Below, piece after piece: positions 30,144 to 33,956 of a stretch of DNA of 33,956 bases. Source of the stretch: a virus; the IMG/VR virus record IMGVR_UViG_3300030117_004569, positions 1-33,956 of that record; one strand, 5' to 3'. Made by a program: the position numbers and the translations under genes. Position 1 is the first letter of the stretch, and each line of letters begins with the position of its first letter. Below the pieces are notes generated by a model. That model was not told the origin of the DNA. It saw only the letters and a list, made by a program, of their open reading frames with translations, and did not search any database.

Positions 30144-30356
30144 ATGCTATTGAACGACTATAGGCTTAAAAAGGGCTGGCACTATACGGATTTAGCCCGT
30201 CTGGTTGGTGTAAAACACGCCACGATAGTGCGGCGTTGGTGCTTGCCGCATGGTGACAAGGACCGGCTAATCCCTCGCGCCGACAACATGGATAAAATCA
30301 TCGTGCTGACCAATGGCGAGGTCATGCCGAATGATTTCTATATGCGCCGTGACTGA
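30144..30356 (+). CDS. Cro-like helix-turn-helix protein
   Basis: A 70-residue protein: LLNDYRLKKGWHYTDLARLVGVKHATIVRRWCLP is a compact helix-turn-helix with VGVKHATIVRRW as recognition helix, followed by HGDKDRLIPRADNMDKIIVLTNGEVMPNDFY. The latter segment is the usual dimerising tail of small phage regulators. The ATG at 30144 is preferred to the one at 30129 because of a GGA eight bases upstream. It diverges from the repressor gene and begins the rightward early operon, so a Cro-type switch function is inferred. Confidence 0.82.
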   Translation: MLLNDYRLKKGWHYTDLARLVGVKHATIVRRWCLPHGDKDRLIPRADNMDKIIVLTNGEVMPNDFYMRRD

Positions 30357-30720
30357 GGATGAGCTGCAAATCCAAGTAGCCAGCTGGTTGCCTTTCGCGT
30401 TGCCGCCCGGCTGTGTCTTTCATCACAGCCCCAACGAAGGCACCCGGCACGTTGCCTTCAAAACAAAAATCAAGCGTATGGGTACTAAGTTTGGCTGGCC
30501 TGACCTGGAAATCTTTGTCCCAGCTGATCAGTCCAAGACTGGTCTCAGCTCGGCAATATTTATTGAGCTAAAACGCATCAAGGGTGGCCGGCTCAACGAC
30601 AATCAAAAGACGATGCGTGACGCTCTGCTTGATGCTGGAGCGCATTGGGGCATGGCCCGGTCCCTTGATGAGGTCCATGAGATCCTGGCGCCCCTGGTCA
30701 AGCTGAGGGCAGGGCCATGA
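30349..30720 (+). CDS. VRR-NUC nuclease
   Basis: A 123-residue PD-(D/E)XK nuclease of the phage VRR-NUC type. The likely start is the GTG at 30349, overlapping the previous stop; an ATG at 30331 is also open. The sequence FHHSPNEGTRHVAFKTKIKRMGTKFGWPDLEIF gives the family motif with D52, then IFIELKRIKGGRLNDNQ with E73 and K75, and the final HWGMARSLDEVHEIL. It may act as a junction resolvase or structure-specific nuclease for recombination or DNA packaging. The family is clear; the substrate is not. Confidence 0.88.
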   Translation: MTEDELQIQVASWLPFALPPGCVFHHSPNEGTRHVAFKTKIKRMGTKFGWPDLEIFVPADQSKTGLSSAIFIELKRIKGGRLNDNQKTMRDALLDAGAHWGMARSLDEVHEILAPLVKLRAGP

Positions 30721-31094
30721 TGCGTATCTGCGATTTTAAAAACCATTACACACGCTGCAAAAAAGGCTGGGTTTACATGCCTGATGGCATGGGCTGCGTC
30801 CAGTCTGAGCTGTGTCCGAAATGCGATGGAGAGGGACAAACACCCATGAAGGATGAAGAGCAAGACGAGCTGCTGAAATCACGCAAGCCACATGGCTACC
30901 AGTATTATCAGACATTCGCTGTGACGCTGCATGTGACATACGCCAAGAGTTACACAATACGCGCAATGAACGATGAACACGCTATGGACATAGCCGCGCG
31001 CCGGATTGCGAAGCGTCACAAGCACACTGACAACAAGGGCTTAGGGTTTGTAAAAGCTGTTCCCCTGGATGCCAAGCTTTTGGGCAAAGACTAA
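30717..31094 (+). CDS. Zinc-finger-like protein with CxxCxGxG motif
   Basis: A 125-residue protein overlapping the nuclease stop by ATGA. The N-terminus has CDFKNHYTRCKKGWVYMPDGMGCVQSELCPKCDGEG, in which CPKCDGEG resembles a DnaJ-type zinc motif and further cysteines could complete a metal site. The C-terminal half (QTFAVTLHVTYAKSYTIRAMNDEHAMDIAARRIAKRH) has a beta-alpha pattern. No family is assigned. It may be a nucleic-acid-binding regulator of the early operon; this is inference. Confidence 0.75.
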   Translation: MMRICDFKNHYTRCKKGWVYMPDGMGCVQSELCPKCDGEGQTPMKDEEQDELLKSRKPHGYQYYQTFAVTLHVTYAKSYTIRAMNDEHAMDIAARRIAKRHKHTDNKGLGFVKAVPLDAKLLGKD

Positions 31095-31610
31095 ATGACC
31101 AGGCAGAAAGATGACTGGTATCCAACCCCTCACACAGCAATCAAGAGCCTGCTGGATGTCGAGGTGTTTGACCCTGTCATATGGGAGCCGGCAGCTGGTG
31201 ACGGGGCTATATCCAAGGTGTTGGAGCTGGCCTGCTATGAGGTCATCAGCCAGGATCTGAATGATTATGGGTATTGCGCTTCCGGCCTGGACTTTTTGAT
31301 GGCGACAGAGCGTGAGGCTGATTGCCTGGTGACAAACCCGCCATATAAGCTCGCTCAGCAGTTCATCGAACATGCCATAGGGCTTGGCGTCAAGAAACAT
31401 GCCTGGCTGCTGCGGTTGAGCTTCCTAGAGGGGCGTGGGCGGTTCCTGGAGCTGTTTGATAATTACCCGCCATCACGAATCCATGTGTTTTCCAAGCGCC
31501 TGACGATCTGGAGGGGCGGCGAGGCGCCAGCTGGCACCGGCACGACTGCTTATGCCTGGTTTGTGTGGAACAGCAACTACAACGGCGTCCCGCAGCTGGG
31601 CTGGATATGA
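31095..31610 (+). CDS. Orphan DNA adenine N6-methyltransferase
   Basis: A 171-residue S-adenosylmethionine-dependent methyltransferase. It starts QKDDWYPTPHTAIKSLL, then the cofactor-binding EPAAGDGAI (residues 31-39) and catalytic NPPY (81-84), typical of adenine N6 enzymes. LPxAAGDG-type phage enzymes of this size are common. No restriction endonuclease lies nearby, so it is a solitary enzyme, probably protecting phage DNA from host restriction or changing promoter or packaging signals. The stop overlaps the next ATG by ATGA. Confidence 0.92.
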   Translation: MTRQKDDWYPTPHTAIKSLLDVEVFDPVIWEPAAGDGAISKVLELACYEVISQDLNDYGYCASGLDFLMATEREADCLVTNPPYKLAQQFIEHAIGLGVKKHAWLLRLSFLEGRGRFLELFDNYPPSRIHVFSKRLTIWRGGEAPAGTGTTAYAWFVWNSNYNGVPQLGWI

Positions 31611-31810
31611 AGAAAAAAAGATCGATGCCAGCACCAAGACAAACAGAGCCAGAGCCATGCGTTGTTTGTGGCGCCATGCACCAGATGCACATGGGAACCT
31701 GGATCATCACAGCCAACAAGGATCTGCTTTGTGCAAATGATCGGTGTTGGCGCATTGCAGTAGAAAGGGAAAGAGATGGGAAAGCGACACAAGATGTCAT
31801 GGACAGATGA
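31607..31810 (+). CDS. Small Cys/His-rich zinc-ribbon-like protein
   Basis: A 67-residue protein starting at the ATGA overlap at 31607. It has a basic start (MKKKRSMPAPRQ), then CVVCGAMHQMHMGTWIITANKDLLCANDRC: two Cys-x2-Cys/Cys-x3-Cys pairs plus histidines able to bind zinc. The compact ribbon resembles small phage zinc proteins found near methyltransferases and HNH-type genes, but no HNH motif is complete here. It overlaps the following gene by 35 bases. Confidence 0.72.
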   Translation: MKKKRSMPAPRQTEPEPCVVCGAMHQMHMGTWIITANKDLLCANDRCWRIAVERERDGKATQDVMDR

Positions 31811-31955
31811 GCGGCGACAAGCTCAGTCAGAGCGGCTCAAGAAAGCCTGGGCTGACAAAAAGGCCAGGAAAGATCTGCAGGCCTGGCACGATATTGGCGG
31901 CAAGACAGATCCCTGGTGGAAGCCTATTTTTGATTTATTCCGTAAAGGGGCTTGA
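31776..31955 (+). CDS. Short basic protein (59 aa)
   Basis: A 59-residue protein, MGKRHKMSWTDERRQAQSER, then LKKAWADKKARKDLQAWHD and a tryptophan-rich end (KTDPWWKPIFDLF). GAAAGGGAAAGAG precedes the ATG at 31776, a strong ribosome binding site inside the preceding gene. The S-x-E-R-x-K-x-A-W pattern resembles a NUMOD3-like DNA-binding helix found beside homing endonucleases, though no endonuclease is present. It ends six bases before the next gene. The good ribosome site and operon packing support it as real. Confidence 0.7.
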   Translation: MGKRHKMSWTDERRQAQSERLKKAWADKKARKDLQAWHDIGGKTDPWWKPIFDLFRKGA

Positions 31956-31961
31956 CAGAAA

Positions 31962-32300
31962 ATGGAAAGTAAAAATAAAATCGGCGCAGCCGCGCTAGAT
32001 TCTAAGCTACCCAGAGCTCAGCAAACAAAGCTCAGCGACAACCCAATAATAAATAACTTACTAAAAAGCACTGCCAAGCAAACAAGCTATGCTTATAGCT
32101 CAGCTATAGCCAGAGCTAAGCTATCGCCGCTTGATGAGCTTCAGCGCAGGGTTTTTAAGAGGCTGAGGCCCATGTATGGCTCTGATCGTTACATGGAATT
32201 GCAGAACCAGGTCAGCGCATTAGCGCCGCTGGAACGCCAAGACTGGCTCAATGACATGCAGGACAAGCTCAATGCAGTTAAGCAGGCTAACAATAGCTGA
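31962..32300 (+). CDS. Hypothetical helical early protein
   Basis: A 112-residue protein seven bases after the preceding stop. It is mostly helical and basic, with AQQTKLSDNPIINNLLKSTAKQ in the first third, then SPLDELQRRVFKRLRPMYGSDRYMELQNQVSALAPLERQDWLNDMQDKLNAV. No family is recognised. It precedes and overlaps by 29 bases a DUF6362-like gene and may work with it. Confidence 0.68.
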   Translation: MESKNKIGAAALDSKLPRAQQTKLSDNPIINNLLKSTAKQTSYAYSSAIARAKLSPLDELQRRVFKRLRPMYGSDRYMELQNQVSALAPLERQDWLNDMQDKLNAVKQANNS

Positions 32301-32670
32301 GCTTGACGAGCTCTTCATGGAAGCAGCTGAGACAGAACGCAAGCTACCAGCTGCAATGCGTAAACAGAAAATGTCCGGGTGGCCTGACTATCCCAGGGAC
32401 TATTCAGCCTATGGCTATAATGCTTTTGAGGTGCCAATGCTCAAGGCAACACCCGATCAGGTTAGCCGTTACGATGCAGCATTGAACCTGGTGCTTACCA
32501 AGCTAGATGAAGAGGACAGGCGCCTGGTGTGGGCTGTGGCAGCCTCAGCTGCGTACCGGCAGCGAGGGCCACGCTGGACAAAGCTGGCGGTCATACTGGG
32601 CTTGAATGACCCCAGGATCGTCAAGCAAAGATACAAAGATGCGCTAATACGATTATACTATATGCTTTAA
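32272..32670 (+). CDS. DUF6362-like helix-turn-helix protein
   Basis: A 132-residue protein; the ATG at 32272 is preferred, the frame to 32251 being a coincidental extension. The family pattern is EAAETERKLPAAMRKQKMSGWPDYPRDYSAYGY, followed by LDEEDRRLVWAVAASAAYRQRGPRWTKLAVILGLNDPRIVKQRYKDALIRL, ending in a sigma-like helix-turn-helix. Proteins of this type lie just before terminase genes in many alphaproteobacterial prophages and may activate late transcription. That role is inferred from place and HTH; the family match is by pattern. Confidence 0.82.
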   Translation: MQLSRLTIAELDELFMEAAETERKLPAAMRKQKMSGWPDYPRDYSAYGYNAFEVPMLKATPDQVSRYDAALNLVLTKLDEEDRRLVWAVAASAAYRQRGPRWTKLAVILGLNDPRIVKQRYKDALIRLYYML

Positions 32671-32881
32671 ACGTAAAGACTATTGACGCGAATGTACCAA
32701 ATCTGGTACTGCAAAAGATAGCATCGACTATATGTCGCTGTTAAATGAACTGCGGTTCATTCGCTGCATGGTTGGACCCTCTATTGTAAAGGGACTGACG
32801 CATTGTTTCCTTCCTTACGGAACCTTACTGGCTGTCTGTTGTTTACCCGAGCAACAGGCAGCTGGGCTTTTATGGATGGCA
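32671..32881. promoter_or_regulatory. Leader region upstream of terS with promoter, operator and hairpin
   Basis: This 211-base stretch precedes the terminase genes. It contains ACGTAAA (32671-32677), a -35-like TTGACG (32683-32688) and, overlapping the expected -10, a perfect palindrome GTACCA-AATC-TGGTAC (32694-32709). Later, a ten-pair hairpin with one G-T pair, CTGTCTGTTG with CAACAGGCAG (32832-32861), is followed by CTGGGCTTTT. This is likely the late promoter with an operator and a possible attenuator. An open frame fused to terS crosses it, but lacks a ribosome site at 32732. Confidence 0.6.
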
Positions 32882-33295
32882 ATGGCTAAGAGACGCATCA
32901 CCAAAGCTCAGATGACGATTATCTGTGAGCGTATTGCTGACGGAATCAGTCTAACCAGGATCTGCAACGAGGACAGCGAGCTGCCATCGTGGCGTACAGT
33001 GCTGCGCCATGTTCAAGAGGATGAGGATGCTTACACAAGCTATAGGACTGCTAGGTCATTGCAGTGTGAGGTCATGCGTGACCAGATCATTGACCTGGTC
33101 GAGGCACCGCTGCCAAGCGATCCTAAGCTCGCAATGGCTGAGGTACAGCGTAGAAGGTTAGAGGCAGATCACAAGGATAAGCACATAAGGCAGATGCAGC
33201 CACTGGGGCTACGAGACAAGGCTGAGGACAGCAAGCAGACGAGCGGTACGATCACGCTGAGCTGGGGCAATGCTGACGTGCAGGCTAGTGGTTGA
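32882..33295 (+). CDS. terS: Terminase small subunit (Sf6-type)
   Basis: A 137-residue protein from the ATG at 32882; ATG 32876 is also in frame, and the 48-residue upstream extension is rejected. The pattern ITKAQMTIICERIADGISLTRICNEDSELPSWRTVLRHVQEDEDAYTSYRTAR is the N-terminal DNA-binding helix-turn-helix of Sf6-like small terminases. It is followed by a helix and the conserved KLAMAEVQRRRLEADHKDKHIRQMQPLGLRDK oligomerisation part. It recognises the packaging site and delivers DNA to TerL. The Sf6-type is used by headful-packaging phages, consistent with a circular map. Confidence 0.88.
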   Translation: MAKRRITKAQMTIICERIADGISLTRICNEDSELPSWRTVLRHVQEDEDAYTSYRTARSLQCEVMRDQIIDLVEAPLPSDPKLAMAEVQRRRLEADHKDKHIRQMQPLGLRDKAEDSKQTSGTITLSWGNADVQASG

Positions 33296-33547
33296 GTGGT
33301 GCAGTGCTGTCATCCAGTGGCAGGGCTCGCGCGCACGAGGCATATGTCAACCTGATTTTAGTTAACAAAGCTGACCTTGTGACCGAGCTGTGACCCGGCG
33401 CTCTGTGATGCCCGGCTAGCCTACAAGTGGGTGCGGGATACATACCCGTTTGCAATGTCTCGATTTCCTGGCGACCACCCCCGGCCCCCCAAAAGACCGG
33501 GCGCTGTGTCTATAACGTATATAAACCCTGACAAGAGCCTGTCTCTA
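33296..33547. other. Non-coding gap between terS and terL, possible packaging site
   Basis: A 252-base gap without a credible gene, unusual because terS and terL normally abut. It holds inverted words TTGTGACC (33377-33384) and CTGTGACCC (33388-33396) that resemble the attP arm repeat, and a C-rich block with a five-pair stem CCCGG/CCGGG (33480-33501). A 15-base segment (33425-33439) also occurs at 24552-24566. It may be a pac or cos site. The terL ATG has only a weak ribosome site (AAGAG). Confidence 0.45.
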
Positions 33548-33956
33548 ATGAACATCGAAATCCCCTATTCCCCAAGGCCGCTGCAGGCTCAGATCCACTC
33601 TGAGCTGTCTGAGAAGCGCTGGGGCGTAGTCGTGCTACACCGCCGAGCTGGCAAGACAGTCATGGCGATTAATCACTTGCTAAGGGAAGCTGTGCTTAAC
33701 CAGCATACCAACCCTCGCTGTGCTTACATAGCGCCCACCTATCGGCAGGCTAAGGCCGTTGCCTGGGACTACCTCAAGCAGTTCGCCGGCAAGATACCTA
33801 TGGTTCGCTTCCATGAGACTGAGCTGCGCTGTGATCTGCCCAATGGTGCAAGGATTCAGCTGCTGGGTGCTGAGAATCCTGACAGCCTGCGTGGAATATA
33901 TTTGGATATGGCCGTTCTTGATGAGATGGCTGACATGCCGGAGAGCTTGTTCCCTG
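33548..33956 (+). CDS. terL: Terminase large subunit, N-terminal part (continues at window start)
   Basis: The first 136 residues of the packaging ATPase, open at the right edge. It shows MNIEIPYSPRPLQAQIHSELSEKRWGVVVL, then the Walker A motif HRRAGKT (residues 31-37), CAYIAPTYRQAKAVAWDYLK with the adenine-binding-type strand, and Walker B AVLDEMAD (D125, E126). Bases 33778-33956 repeat the window's first 179 bases and the same protein, so the gene continues at position 2; the joined product is 427 residues. Confidence 0.93.
   Translation, partial: MNIEIPYSPRPLQAQIHSELSEKRWGVVVLHRRAGKTVMAINHLLREAVLNQHTNPRCAYIAPTYRQAKAVAWDYLKQFAGKIPMVRFHETELRCDLPNGARIQLLGAENPDSLRGIYLDMAVLDEMADMPESLFP
33778..33956. 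repeat. Right copy of terminal overlap (circular junction)
   Basis: Same 179-base segment as bases 1-179, with 14 synonymous mismatches clustered in the middle. The two copies are exactly at the ends of the window, which is expected of a circular or terminally redundant genome closed through a strain variant. Confidence 0.9.

Noticed and set aside
32732-32881. Amino-terminal extension of terS
   Set aside because: The extension has no ribosome site, covers the hairpin at 32832-32861, and the small-terminase family sequence begins near the ATG at 32882.
1-33956. CRISPR array, reverse transcriptase/diversity-generating element, insertion sequence
   Set aside because: No spaced direct repeats of CRISPR type, no YxDD reverse transcriptase pattern and no transposase were found in the translated frames, despite a BPP-1-like structural cassette.

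Overview
The window is essentially one complete genome of a temperate podovirus (tailed phage with a short T7-type tail), about 33.8 kb on a circular map. The terminase large subunit gene runs off the right end (33548-33956) and continues at the left end (2-1054). The two ends share a 179-base overlap that encodes identical protein with 14 synonymous differences. No host gene is present. Marine-phage-type small proteins (a DUF6321-like protein, short lysine-rich proteins, a T7-type fibre N-terminus) and a tRNA-3'-end attachment core suggest an alphaproteobacterial, probably marine, host; this is inference.

Layout on the + strand from position 1: end of terL; two proline-rich disordered proteins (1057-2249); portal, a Bbp19-like small protein, scaffold and major capsid protein (2250-6571), closed by a terminator; tail tubular proteins A and B (6623-10011); T7 gp13/gp14/gp15-like proteins (10011-12702); two very large ejection-type proteins (12702-18271), the first carrying two different ADP-ribosyltransferase-like domains; a 1152-residue tail fibre (18268-21726); a cluster of small membrane proteins, a holin and an M15 peptidase endolysin (21730-23703); and three short basic proteins (23696-24259). 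Many genes overlap by ATGA or TAATG, so the structural region is translationally coupled.

The lysogeny part follows. A 386-base non-coding stretch (24260-24645) holds a candidate attP: a tRNA 3'-end core flanked by six GGGTCAC-type arm repeats and three 10-base-spaced repeats. After it come a small gene and a tyrosine integrase. From 30034 leftwards lies an early operon on the minus strand: an HTH repressor, a PD-(D/E)XK exonuclease, a 38-residue membrane microprotein, a winged-helix protein, a putative annealing protein, a small partner and an excisionase-like HTH protein. From 30144 rightwards lie a Cro-like HTH protein, a VRR-NUC nuclease, zinc-finger proteins, an orphan adenine methyltransferase, a DUF6362-like protein, and then terS and terL.

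The virion module is T7/BPP-1-like while control, integration and recombination are lambda-like. Although the circle appears closed, no DNA polymerase, helicase, primase or RNA polymerase was recognised, so replication probably depends on the host. A TTTACGT motif recurs in four promoter regions and may be the repressor operator. The observations most worth following are the double ADP-ribosyltransferase ejection protein, the structured attP, and the synonymous-only divergence seen in both the fibre repeats and the contig ends.
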